Notes under the pieces: model-generated
Told to the model about the DNA's origin: nothing
Seen by the model: the letters and a program-made list of their open reading frames with translations, nothing else
Database searches by the model: none
Source: Winogradskyella sp. PC-19
GTDB lineage: Bacteria; Bacteroidota; Bacteroidia; Flavobacteriales; Flavobacteriaceae
Direction of reading: 5' to 3'
Length of the DNA stretch: 64,000 nt
NCBI RefSeq assembly: GCF_002163855.1
Contig: NZ_CP019332.1
Span: forward strand, 2,459,145-2,523,144
Translations under genes and position numbers: made by a program
Shown here: positions 16,953-24,961 of the stretch, piece after piece
How the letters are laid out: each line of letters opens with the position of its first letter
Numbering within the stretch: position 1 is the stretch's first letter

Positions 16953-17798
16953 ATGCTCTTAGCCCTAAATCAAGAAACAGATTTAAGTTTCTTTTCTAAT
17001 ATTCTAATATTATCATTAATAGGTTTTTTTGTACTAAAGTATATTATAAGGTATGCTGAGCAATCTTATGCCGAGGTCAAGAAAAAACCTTTTGTGCTTA
17101 ATTTTGTAGTTTTTAAAAAGGATTTATCCAATAAAGAAGAAAAAATTCTAAATAATCAGTTTAGTTTTTATAAACGTTTGTCAAATAAAGAGCAACTTAT
17201 CTTTAAGCATCGTTTATCTGTATTTATAAATAGTAAAGAGTTTGTAGGAAGAGAGAATTTAGAAGTTACTAGTGAGATGAAGGTATTAATTTCAGCCACA
17301 GCAGTTATGATAACTTTTGGTTTTAGAAACTATAATCTGCCAATTATAAATACTGTTTTGATATACCCAAAACCGTTTTACTCAAAGCAGAATGAACAAT
17401 TACACAAAGGAGAAGTTAACCCTAGATTGTCAGTTATTGCATTATCATGGGAAGATTTTAGACATGGTTTCGATATAGAAAATGACAATCTTAATCTAGG
17501 TATTCATGAATTTACTCATGCTATTCATCTAAATAGTTACAGAAATAATGATGTTAGTTCCTTAATTTTTAGAGATGGTTTTAATGAATTAAAAAGTTTT
17601 TTAAAATCTAACGAGTTAAAGCGACAGCAGCTTATTACTACAAAATATTTTAGAGAATATGCATACACAAATGAGTTTGAATTTGCGGCAGTTTTAATTG
17701 AATGTTTTATTGAAACACCTGATGAATTTAAATCTAATTTTCCAACATTATATAACTATGTTAAGCAGATGCTTAATTTTAATTTTGCATCCTTTTGA
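16953..17798 (+). CDS. MtfA-like zinc metallopeptidase (M90 type), membrane-anchored
   Basis: The 281-residue protein has one hydrophobic segment at residues 13-30. The body contains the zinc-binding motif HEFTH at 185-189 (LGIHEFTHAIHL) and a downstream acidic residue in FAAVLIECFIETP. This arrangement is characteristic of the MtfA/DUF980 family. In Escherichia coli MtfA binds the repressor Mlc and has peptidase activity; that function need not carry over here. The gene lies 85 bp after manA and in the same direction, within the polysaccharide locus. The N-terminal anchor is an addition to the soluble E. coli form. Confidence 0.8.
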   Translation: MLLALNQETDLSFFSNILILSLIGFFVLKYIIRYAEQSYAEVKKKPFVLNFVVFKKDLSNKEEKILNNQFSFYKRLSNKEQLIFKHRLSVFINSKEFVGRENLEVTSEMKVLISATAVMITFGFRNYNLPIINTVLIYPKPFYSKQNEQLHKGEVNPRLSVIALSWEDFRHGFDIENDNLNLGIHEFTHAIHLNSYRNNDVSSLIFRDGFNELKSFLKSNELKRQQLITTKYFREYAYTNEFEFAAVLIECFIETPDEFKSNFPTLYNYVKQMLNFNFASF

Positions 17799-17937
17799 CC
17801 TTTTCCTTTGATTTTAAAAAATGAAATTAAGTATCTAACACATATTTAGTTTTTGATTTCATGCCTAACTTTTGGGCTTCTGCACCATTAAATAATCGCT
17901 TAAAGGATAAAAAACACGATAAAACGCAAATTTTATC

Positions 17938-17945
17938 TATATTTG
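17938..17945 (+). promoter_or_regulatory. Promoter -7 element
   Basis: TATATTTG is a perfect TAnnTTTG match, 25 bp before the start of the 140-residue gene. No clear TTG -33 element is seen. Confidence 0.5.
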
Positions 17946-17969
17946 GTTAAACTAAAAAACTAAATTATT

Positions 17970-18392
17970 ATGTCAGAAACAATTAAAGTGTCTAATGTAT
18001 CCATCTCCCAAATTGAAAGTGGAGAAAGTTTTCAAAGTCAAGAAAATCCACTTGTTTACTCGAGTCCAGTAGTCAACGGACAAGTTACAGTTGGAGTTGT
18101 TGCACCATTTCATAACAATGTAGATGCTTCAGTACTGCCATCTATTTCAGTTTCGGTTGGTGATGATGGTAACGATGTGTTAATTACCCCATCATACAAT
18201 CCACAAATGCCTTTAAGCACAACTTATACACAAGTGGCTAAAATTTCATTTACATTAAACGATGTGGCTTTAAATATGGGTGAAGCAGTTATCAATGTCA
18301 CTGTTGACGAAGAAGGCTTACCTGATAACAACTCAGATAGATTAGGTGACCCTAAAAAGAAAACAAAAGTTACAGCCTCTAATGGTGGTTAA
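17970..18392 (+). CDS. Hypothetical protein, 140 residues
   Basis: I do not recognise this protein. It has no signal peptide and no membrane segment. It is rich in Ser, Val, Asn and Thr, and the middle (residues 35-110) reads as alternating beta strands (VVNGQVTVGVVAPF, ISVSVGDDGNDVLITP). The last 25 residues are polar and basic (GDPKKKTKVTASNGG). It has its own perfect -7 element and directly precedes the histidine kinase gene, 53 bp away, so it may be the input or target of that system. No function can be assigned. Confidence 0.65.
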   Translation: MSETIKVSNVSISQIESGESFQSQENPLVYSSPVVNGQVTVGVVAPFHNNVDASVLPSISVSVGDDGNDVLITPSYNPQMPLSTTYTQVAKISFTLNDVALNMGEAVINVTVDEEGLPDNNSDRLGDPKKKTKVTASNGG

Positions 18393-18419
18393 AAAATAAC
18401 AGAGTAAAATTTTTTCACA

Positions 18420-18456
18420 TTAGCAGATATATCTATTTTAGTTGTATGTCTGCTAA
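18420..18456 (+). promoter_or_regulatory. Inverted repeat covering the kinase start codon
   Basis: TTAGCAGATAT (18420-18430) can pair with ATGTCTGCTAA (18446-18456), 11 bp with one T-G wobble around a 15-base loop. The 3' arm begins exactly at the kinase ATG. If the mRNA starts upstream of 18420, the start codon would be sequestered. A TATTTTAG at 18434 could instead drive an almost leaderless transcript. Confidence 0.4.
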
Positions 18457-20185
18457 TTTTAGTTTAGTACTTTTTTTGTTGTATATCCCACTTCTTTCTT
18501 TTGCACAAAATGGCAATTGTACGAGGCAGGATCTTATAAAATCTTTTTCCAAATCTGAAAAGCTCCTTGAAGTTGATGAATTTATAACAAAAGGAAAGAA
18601 TGAAGAAGCCTTCAAAATAATTAGGGACATAAACTCTAAACAGAATTTTGACCAGAGTTTAAGTGGTATCTTATTCTTTTTAGAAGCACAAATTCACAAC
18701 AACAATGGCTCATTTAACAAAAGTTTAGAGGCCTATAACAAAATTTTAAATAAGGAATCTACTAATAAGGATTTGCTTTTTTACACTTATTTAGGAATTG
18801 GTGCAAGTTATATGTCAGGTCTTAGAGAGTTCGAAGAAGTAATTCCTAATTACAAAAAAGCAGAGGCATTATTAGATAGTAATTCATGTAAAATAAAGAA
18901 AGCACTTGTTTATGAAGCTTTAGGAACAGTTAATTTGCTCAAAGAAAATTTAAAAGATTCCGAAAGTTACTATTTAAAAGCACTAAATATATACCTCAAA
19001 GAGAGAAATGTTCTTAGCACAGCGCGAACTTATAATAACCTAGGTAATCTGTATTTTGAACATGACTTCGACCAAAAAGCAAAAGTATATTTTTTAAAAG
19101 CATTAGAATCTTTTCCTATAAAAGACAGCACAAATATTCATTTACGAGAAAAGTTTAATTATAATTTATTCGCTGTAAACGAGTACTTGGGAAATTATAA
19201 AAAAGCAATCGCTTACTTAGAGAAATCAAATTCATTAAGGGATTCTATATTGAATCGTGACAAAGTCTGGGAAATCGCCGAATATGATAAAAAGTTGGCT
19301 ATTTCCGAAAAACAAAAAGAGCTAACAATTCTCGGAGCAGAAAACAAGGCTAAAGAAGCTCAACGAAATGCAGTTTTTATATCTGCTGCTGTATTATTAC
19401 TATTGTTAGGCGTAAGTATGTATTACTATATACAAAAGGTGAAAACCAATAAAATAATTTCCTCTCAAAACGAAACGTTAGATAACCTTAACGCTACCAA
19501 AGACAAACTGTTTTCTATTGTTAGTCATGACTTAAGGTCTTCTGTAAATGCCTTAAAATCCAATAACAAAACTTTAATCAATAGTCTTCAAACAAAAAAT
19601 TTAGAAAAGTTAGATGGATTGTTGGCATCAAATAGTAGTATTGTAAATGGTGCCTATAATTTATTAGATAATTTGCTTAATTGGGCTATGCTTCAAACTA
19701 AGCAAACTTACTTTTTAATAGAGCCACACAGGTTACATCATTTAGTAGGGCAAGTTGTTTTTAATTATGAAGCTTTATTAAAGGAAAAGGAAATAACTTT
19801 CAAAAACCAAGTTTCAAAAAATGCCAAAGTTCTTATTGACAAAGAATCATTTAAAATAATACTCCGTAATTTTTTAGACAACGCTATCAAATTCACACAG
19901 AAAAATGGTGAGATTTCAATATTATCGAGCCTAGATGATGATTATTGGCAAGTTATAATTGAGGATAATGGATTAGGTATGAGAGCAGATAAAAAAGCCG
20001 AATTGTTAAGTGATAGTAAATTGCTTTCTAAAAAAGAGAATGAAGGTATTATTGGTACTGGTCTAGGTATGCATTTATGTAAATCTTATATTAAAAAAAA
20101 CAAGGGAAAATTCGATATCGAAACGCAATTCGGTATTGGAACAAAAATCATTGTATCTTTACCAAAAGCCGATGTAGATGGATAA
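18446..20185 (+). CDS. TPR-containing sensor histidine kinase
   Basis: The 579-residue protein has a signal peptide (LVLFLLYIPLLSFAQ) and about 290 residues of tetratricopeptide repeats. A coiled-coil stretch leads into one membrane helix (about 313-331, AVFISAAVLLLLLGVSMYY) and a cytoplasmic kinase. The phosphoacceptor His lies in KLFSIVSHDLRSS. The ATPase domain has N-box RNFLDNAIKF, G1 box IIEDNGLGM and G2 box GTGLGMHLCK. It probably senses an extracytoplasmic signal through the TPR domain and phosphorylates the LytTR regulator, whose start codon overlaps the kinase end by 8 bp. It might also phosphorylate the receiver-GT2 fusion encoded 3 kb upstream; that is speculative. Confidence 0.92.
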   Translation: MSANFSLVLFLLYIPLLSFAQNGNCTRQDLIKSFSKSEKLLEVDEFITKGKNEEAFKIIRDINSKQNFDQSLSGILFFLEAQIHNNNGSFNKSLEAYNKILNKESTNKDLLFYTYLGIGASYMSGLREFEEVIPNYKKAEALLDSNSCKIKKALVYEALGTVNLLKENLKDSESYYLKALNIYLKERNVLSTARTYNNLGNLYFEHDFDQKAKVYFLKALESFPIKDSTNIHLREKFNYNLFAVNEYLGNYKKAIAYLEKSNSLRDSILNRDKVWEIAEYDKKLAISEKQKELTILGAENKAKEAQRNAVFISAAVLLLLLGVSMYYYIQKVKTNKIISSQNETLDNLNATKDKLFSIVSHDLRSSVNALKSNNKTLINSLQTKNLEKLDGLLASNSSIVNGAYNLLDNLLNWAMLQTKQTYFLIEPHRLHHLVGQVVFNYEALLKEKEITFKNQVSKNAKVLIDKESFKIILRNFLDNAIKFTQKNGEISILSSLDDDYWQVIIEDNGLGMRADKKAELLSDSKLLSKKENEGIIGTGLGMHLCKSYIKKNKGKFDIETQFGIGTKIIVSLPKADVDG

Positions 20186-20924
20186 AATTAATGTGCTTAT
20201 AGTAGAAGATACAGTCTCTGAAAGAGATGCACTAATTCCTGTTTTAGAAGCAAATAATTATAATGTTCTTGGTGTAGCGTCAACATTTAAAGACGCACTT
20301 CAGCTTTATAATAGTACTAATCCAGATGTTCTAATCATTGATATTTTTTTAAACGGCACACCAGACGGTATTAACTTTGCGGAGTTTGTCGATGCTAGTA
20401 GTAACGGCTCAAAGCCCTTTGTGTTTTTAACTAGTTCTACTGACAGAAAAATTTTCGAAAAAGCTAAGCTGGCTAAACCTTTTAGTTACTTGTTGAAACC
20501 TTTTAATGAACTAGAATTACTTTACGCAATTGAGATGGCTGTAGAAAAGTTTTACAACCAAAACGATGTATTTTCTGGAGATGAAGAAGACACTGTAATA
20601 AGTGATGAGCATTTATTCATTAAAAAAGGGAAATCACTAAAGAAGGTTCTTGTTAGTGACATTATTTATGTCGAAGTTGAAGATAAATATTGCAACGTTG
20701 TAACTGAAAAAGAAAATTTTGTCATTTTAATGTCTTTAAAGAAGATGATAAAGTTTTTAAACTCTTCTCTTTTTTATCAAACACATCGACGTTTTGTAGT
20801 AAATATTGAAAAGATTCAAGAAATCACGATTTCAGATAATTTAATCTTACTTTCTGGAGGTCACAAAGTTGATATTAGTGATAATTATCGTGATGTCATA
20901 AAAGACATTAAAACGTTGAAATAG
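20178..20924 (+). CDS. LytTR-family response regulator
   Basis: The 248-residue transcription factor has a receiver domain at 1-125, with acidic residues in VLIVEDTVSERD, the acceptor Asp in DVLIIDIFLNG, the Thr/Ser in FLTSST and Lys in LLKPFN. A LytTR DNA-binding domain follows at about 148-245 (HLFIKKGKSLKKV, IIYVEVEDKYCNV, FYQTHRRFVVNIEKI). It is translationally coupled to the histidine kinase. LytTR proteins bind paired direct repeats about 21-22 bp apart. Such repeats occur at 4882, 6883, 14074 and 20970 in this window, so this protein is the natural candidate to control the surrounding locus. Confidence 0.93.
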   Translation: MDKINVLIVEDTVSERDALIPVLEANNYNVLGVASTFKDALQLYNSTNPDVLIIDIFLNGTPDGINFAEFVDASSNGSKPFVFLTSSTDRKIFEKAKLAKPFSYLLKPFNELELLYAIEMAVEKFYNQNDVFSGDEEDTVISDEHLFIKKGKSLKKVLVSDIIYVEVEDKYCNVVTEKENFVILMSLKKMIKFLNSSLFYQTHRRFVVNIEKIQEITISDNLILLSGGHKVDISDNYRDVIKDIKTLK

Positions 20925-20969
20925 TTTGGGTTTTTCCTTTACTTCAAACTTTCAAAATTTAATACCAAA

Positions 20970-20999
20970 AAATTCCGCTTTCGCGAATAAGAAATTCCG
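20970..20999 (+). promoter_or_regulatory. Candidate LytTR-type operator, site D (22-bp spacing)
   Basis: AAATTCCG occurs at 20970 and again at 20992, followed by CTTT and TTTT. The units TTCCGCTTT and TTCCGTTTT fit the published LytTR half-site pattern [TA][AC][CA]GTT better than sites A-C do. The -7 element TAGATTTG begins 47 bp after the start of the second unit. Confidence 0.5.
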
Positions 21000-21038
21000 T
21001 TTTACAACATTTTAAAAATTTTGCCTGAGTTTATACTG

Positions 21039-21046
21039 TAGATTTG
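21039..21046 (+). promoter_or_regulatory. Promoter -7 element of the 100-residue gene
   Basis: TAGATTTG matches TAnnTTTG exactly. It overlaps the TTG that would otherwise allow a longer coding start, which argues for the ATG at 21068. Confidence 0.55.
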
Positions 21047-21067
21047 TGTCAAACAAAACACACAGTT

Positions 21068-21370
21068 ATGTCTTACAGATACAAAGTTCACTCAGCCATA
21101 TATTCTTGCAATGCATCACAATCTGATATCATTGCTGGTTACGATGTTACAGAAAAAGTACAAAGCTTATTAAGTGAGCCAAAAAGTAATGGTGTTTTAC
21201 ATGTTGATGAAGGCAAAATCAGAAATTCGAAAACCGAATGCTCTTCAAAATGTTTTGCAATAATTGTAACGGTTGTATATCCTAGCGGAAATATAGAAAC
21301 GAGGTTTACATCCTGCGGAGAAGGTAGTACGCTAAATATAAAAGAATCTGGAGTTGTTTGCTCCTTTTAA
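21068..21370 (+). CDS. Small hypothetical protein downstream of site D
   Basis: The 100-residue protein starts at ATG 21068, since the earlier TTG belongs to a -7 promoter element. I do not recognise it. It has YDVTEKVQSLLSEPKSNGVL near residues 23-42, then a Cys pair (TECSSKCF) and a later Cys (FTSCGEG). The stretch AIIVTVVYPSGNIETRFTS looks like two beta strands. No signal peptide is seen. It directly follows the LytTR regulator and has a LytTR-like repeat pair in its promoter, so it may be a target or feedback component of that system. It is followed by its own strong terminator. Confidence 0.65.
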   Translation: MSYRYKVHSAIYSCNASQSDIIAGYDVTEKVQSLLSEPKSNGVLHVDEGKIRNSKTECSSKCFAIIVTVVYPSGNIETRFTSCGEGSTLNIKESGVVCSF

Positions 21371-21464
21371 AAACATATAATTCAATTGCGCATAAGTAGG
21401 TGAACCAAGTTGTGGTAATTACTATTGGGGGATTTAATTTACACTTCAATTATTCACCAAAATT

Positions 21465-21492
21465 AACCAGGAGAGAAATCTTCTGGTTTTTT
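21465..21492 (+). terminator. Rho-independent terminator after the 100-residue gene
   Basis: AACCAG/CTGGTT plus a G-T pair and AGA/TCT enclose a GAAA tetraloop, followed by six T. Confidence 0.8.
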
Positions 21493-21524
21493 AATTTTCA
21501 GGATAAATACTATTTCTAAAAGTG

Positions 21525-21532
21525 TAAATTTG
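21525..21532 (+). promoter_or_regulatory. Promoter -7 element of wecB
   Basis: TAAATTTG is a perfect TAnnTTTG match, 20 bp before the wecB ATG and just after a terminator. Confidence 0.55.
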
Positions 21533-21551
21533 AATACATTCTAATTTCAAT

Positions 21552-22652
21552 ATGTATAAGATTACCATAATAGCAGGTGCGCGACCAAATTTCATAAAAA
21601 TAGCACCTATAATGTATGCGCTTAAAGAAGCAAAAGAAAAAGGTTTCAATATATCTTATAGATTGGTGCATACAGGTCAGCACTACGATAAAAATATGTC
21701 TGATAGTTTTTTTGAGCAACTCTCTATTCCTGAACCTAATACTAATTTAGAATGTTCAGGTGGTTCTCAGGCAGAACAAACAGCAAGTATATTATTAGCA
21801 TTTGAAAAAGAATTAAAAATAAATCCTGCAGATTTACTTATAGTGGTTGGTGATGTGACATCTACAATGGCTTGCACACTTGTAGCTAAAAAAAATAATG
21901 TAAAAGTTGCACATGTTGAAGGTGGAATACGTTCAGGAGATATGACAATGCCAGAAGAAATTAATAGAATTGTTACCGATAGCATAGCCGATTATTTTTT
22001 TACAACATCAGAATTAGCAAATCAGAATTTAATAGCTGAAGGTGTTGATAAAAATCAGTTGTTCTTAGTTGGTAATACAATGATAGATACTTTACTTAAA
22101 AATAAACAACGTTTTTTTAAGCCAGAAATATGGGGTAATTTAAATTTAAGACTTAAGTCATATGTAGTTTTAACCATGCATCGTCCTGCGAATGTTGATG
22201 CTGAAAAAAACTTGGAAGCTATGTTGAATGAAATCATTCTTCAAACAAAAAATTTACCAATTATATTTCCAGCACATCCACGAACACAAAGAATCTTATC
22301 AAAACTTAATATTGAAAGTAATCGACTTCACATAGTTGAACCCTTAAGCTATTTGGAATTTAATTATTTAGTAAAAAATGCTAAAGCTGTTATTACAGAT
22401 TCGGGAGGTATCACTGAAGAAGCCTCTATAATGAATGTGCCTTGTCTAACTCTAAGAGATAATACCGAACGTCCAGAAACGATTACTTTAGGTACTAACG
22501 AACTTATTGGTACAAATCCTAAAAATCTAAAAACTTATTTAAATAAACTATTTGATGGACAATGGAAACAAATGCAATCTATTCCGTTCTGGGACGGAAA
22601 AACTGCTGAACGTATCGTTAAAGTAATTACTAATAATCTAATTAAGAATTAG
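21552..22652 (+). CDS. wecB: Non-hydrolysing UDP-N-acetylglucosamine 2-epimerase
   Basis: Converts UDP-GlcNAc to UDP-ManNAc, a precursor for ManNAc- or ManNAcA-containing surface polymers. The 366 residues match the family length. Visible motifs are GARPNFIKIAPI at the N-terminus, HTGQHYDKNMSD, VVGDVTSTMA, the active-site stretch HVEGGIRSGDMTMPEEINR and DSGGITEEA for UDP binding. It has its own promoter after the terminator of the preceding gene. It closes the polysaccharide locus and overlaps rpe tail to tail by 11 bp. Together with ManA it hints at mannose-type and ManNAc-type sugars in the product. Confidence 0.94.
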   Translation: MYKITIIAGARPNFIKIAPIMYALKEAKEKGFNISYRLVHTGQHYDKNMSDSFFEQLSIPEPNTNLECSGGSQAEQTASILLAFEKELKINPADLLIVVGDVTSTMACTLVAKKNNVKVAHVEGGIRSGDMTMPEEINRIVTDSIADYFFTTSELANQNLIAEGVDKNQLFLVGNTMIDTLLKNKQRFFKPEIWGNLNLRLKSYVVLTMHRPANVDAEKNLEAMLNEIILQTKNLPIIFPAHPRTQRILSKLNIESNRLHIVEPLSYLEFNYLVKNAKAVITDSGGITEEASIMNVPCLTLRDNTERPETITLGTNELIGTNPKNLKTYLNKLFDGQWKQMQSIPFWDGKTAERIVKVITNNLIKN

Positions 22653-23304
22653 CTAAACGTTTAAGATTTGTAATTGTTTCAGGCTGATTATCGCTTTTAA
22701 AAACGTGGCTACCAGCAACAAAAACATTAGCACCAGCATCTGCTAGCTTTTTAATGTTTTTATCTGTTACACCTCCATCAATTTCGATAAGTGTATTTAA
22801 ACCTTGTTCATCAATCATCTTACGTAATTTTTTTACACGATTATAAGTGATATCTTCAAATTTTTGACCCCCAAAGCCAGGATTAATAGACATTAACAAA
22901 ACCATGTAACATTCAGGTAAAATATCTTCTAATACAGAAACAGGAGTTGTCAAGTTCAGAACAATGCCAGCTTTGCAACCAGCAGCTTTTATTTGTCTAA
23001 GTGTTCTGTGAAGATGCACAGTGCTTTCGTGATGCACAGTGATAATATCTGCACCAACTTTGACAAATTCTTCGATATAACGTTCAGGTTTCTCAATCAT
23101 TAAATGAACATCTAGTGGCTTAGTCGCGTGCTTTTTAATAGCAGCTATGACAGGCATGCCATAAGAGATATTTGGCACAAAATGTCCATCCATAACATCA
23201 ATGTGAAACCAGTCGGCATCACTATTATTTACCATTTCAGTATCACGTTGAAGATTTCCGAAATCTGAAGCAAGCATTGAAGGTGCTATGAGGCATTTAC
23301 TCAT
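22642..23304 (-). CDS. rpe: Ribulose-phosphate 3-epimerase
   Basis: Interconverts ribulose 5-phosphate and xylulose 5-phosphate in the pentose phosphate pathway. The 220-residue TIM barrel starts IAPSMLASDFGNL. It carries the metal and catalytic residues of the family in WFHIDVMDGHFVPNISYG, LDVHLMIEKPE, MSINPGFGGQKF and IEIDGGV. Its start lies immediately downstream of the broken BLUF gene, overlapping its end by four bases. The two may have been co-transcribed. Confidence 0.96.
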   Translation of the reverse strand: MSKCLIAPSMLASDFGNLQRDTEMVNNSDADWFHIDVMDGHFVPNISYGMPVIAAIKKHATKPLDVHLMIEKPERYIEEFVKVGADIITVHHESTVHLHRTLRQIKAAGCKAGIVLNLTTPVSVLEDILPECYMVLLMSINPGFGGQKFEDITYNRVKKLRKMIDEQGLNTLIEIDGGVTDKNIKKLADAGANVFVAGSHVFKSDNQPETITNLKRLANS

Positions 23305-23710
23305 TTGTTTTTGTTTAAGAAGTTTGTTGTTAATTCAATTAATTCGTTTGCAGGTAAATATTCTGCTTTTTTAATCCAACTGAAGTACAAATATAGTTTT
23401 TTCATACTACTAAATTTTTGAAAGGCATCAAATTCACCACTATTATAATCTTTTAATATTTTTCCTTCAATTTTGGTATTTAGCAATCTAATAACACCTG
23501 TATGTCAAGAGTCATTTTTATCTTTTCGTATAGTGGGTCTATTTTCTCGTCCTCACCTTCAAGAATCTGAAAAAAGTGTTTGTTTTTAATGATTAATAGC
23601 CCAGTAACATTCAAAAGTTTATTTTTCTTATTGACTGTTTGAATTAATTTGTCAATATCGTGCTTACTTAAATCTTTAGAAAAATTACTAATGTAATAAA
23701 TGGCTTTCAA
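23301..23710 (-). pseudogene. BLUF-domain blue-light photoreceptor gene, frameshifted
   Basis: The N-terminal part encodes a BLUF domain: KAIYYISNFSKDLS, then KKNKLLNVTGLLI, KHFFQILEGE and YEKI. The flavin-contacting Tyr, Asn and Gln of BLUF proteins are all present. The frame ends after DIQVLLDC. In the next frame the rest of the domain continues from HTGVIRLLNTKIEGKI to a stop at 23301, so a one-base loss near 23505 splits the gene. No good ATG precedes the domain; TTG at 23710 is the likeliest start, because the longer frame upstream of it runs through the rpoD terminator hairpin. This is a decayed gene, a sequencing error or, less likely, a programmed shift. Confidence 0.75.
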
Positions 23711-23755
23711 CAGAGGAACGATTAAGTTTGATATAACTAAGTTACTTAAAAAAGT

Positions 23756-23783
23756 GAAACCCCGGTAATCAGCCGAGGTTTCT
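23756..23783 (-). terminator. Terminator downstream of rpoD
   Basis: On the minus strand GAAACC pairs with GGTTTC, and an inner CGG/CCG helix follows after a mismatch. The hairpin is followed by ACTTTTTT. It lies about 190 bp past the rpoD stop. Confidence 0.7.
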
Positions 23784-23976
23784 TTCATCAATCAAAAAAC
23801 GAACAGTTATGTTTTGTAACTGTTGTTACCGTAATTCAGTCGTATTTCTTATAAAAACTAACAGATTTTACTGTGAGTTTATTTTCAAATATAAACAACT
23901 AAAATGATATTTTAAAACTTCTTTAACAATTCAAAGAATTCCTTACCCTAAAGTTGGATGATGAGTGTGCCGAAGC

Positions 23977-24840
23977 TTATCCCAAATAGGTCTTTAATAT
24001 TTTGCTTCTTGAGGTATGTTTTAATCTACGAATAGCTTTTTCTTTTATTTGTCTAACACGTTCTCTCGTAAGGTCAAACGTTTCTCCAATTTCTTCAAGA
24101 GTCATCGGGTGTTGGTTACCTAAACCAAAATACAAACGAATAACATCTGCTTCACGAGGTGTTAATGTCTCAAGTGCACGTTCTATTTCAGTACGTAAAG
24201 ATTCATGTAATAAATCCCTATCAGGGTTTGGAGACTCTCCACTACGTAATACATCGTATAGATTAGAATCTTCTCCTTCAACAAGCGGTGCATCCATTGA
24301 TACGTGACGACCAGAATTTTTCATTGACTCTTTAACATCGTTAATAGTCATATCTAATTCCTTTGCTATTTCTTCTGCAGAAGGCGGGCGCTCATGACTT
24401 TGCTCTAAAAAAGCAAATGTCTTGTTGATTTTATTAATAGAACCAATTTTATTAAGAGGCAAACGTACAATACGAGACTGTTCTGCCAATGCTTGTAAGA
24501 TTGATTGTCTAATCCACCATACAGCGTATGATATAAATTTAAAACCACGTGTCTCATCAAAACGTTGAGCTGCTTTAATTAGACCTAAATTACCTTCATT
24601 AATTAAATCAGGTAAAGTTAAGCCCTGGTTTTGGTATTGTTTAGCCACAGATACTACAAAACGTAAGTTTGCCTTTGTTAGTTTCTCTAAAGCGATTTGG
24701 TCACCAGCTTTGATACGCTGTGCCAATTCTACTTCTTCGTCCGCCGTGATAAGGTCTACTTTTCCAATTTCTTGTAAGTATTTGTCTAACGATGCAGTTT
24801 CTCTGTTGGTTACCTGCTTGGTAATTTTAAGCTGTCTCAT
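23977..24840 (-). CDS. rpoD: Primary RNA polymerase sigma factor RpoD/SigA
   Basis: The housekeeping sigma factor in the short form typical of Bacteroidota (287 residues), lacking the long region 1.1. I place the start at [14 protein letters not shown], the conserved N-terminus of this lineage, not at the in-frame ATG 57 bp upstream. Region 1.2 ([10 protein letters not shown]) is followed by region 2 with [18 protein letters not shown] and [15 protein letters not shown]. Region 3 comes next, then region 4 ending in [28 protein letters not shown]. It would recognise the -33/-7 (TAnnTTTG) promoters seen throughout this window. It is transcribed alone. Confidence 0.97.
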   Translation of the reverse strand: MRQLKITKQVTNRETASLDKYLQEIGKVDLITADEEVELAQRIKAGDQIALEKLTKANLRFVVSVAKQYQNQGLTLPDLINEGNLGLIKAAQRFDETRGFKFISYAVWWIRQSILQALAEQSRIVRLPLNKIGSINKINKTFAFLEQSHERPPSAEEIAKELDMTINDVKESMKNSGRHVSMDAPLVEGEDSNLYDVLRSGESPNPDRDLLHESLRTEIERALETLTPREADVIRLYFGLGNQHPMTLEEIGETFDLTRERVRQIKEKAIRRLKHTSRSKILKTYLG

Positions 24841-24961
24841 GTATTTTATATGTGCAATTTTTGGGGCAACACTATGTTGCGCTATAGTTATACGCAAAAA
24901 GTAAATGTTTTGTTACAATATTTTAATTTTTTTTACATATTATTTTGTCTTTTAATTTTTG

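Noticed and set aside
23711-23791. Extending the BLUF gene to the upstream ATG at 23791
   Set aside because: The extra codons run through the rpoD terminator hairpin and do not resemble a BLUF N-terminus.
24841-24897. Longer rpoD start at 24897
   Set aside because: The conserved Bacteroidota N-terminus begins at MRQLKITKQ; the extra 19 residues have no counterpart in the family.
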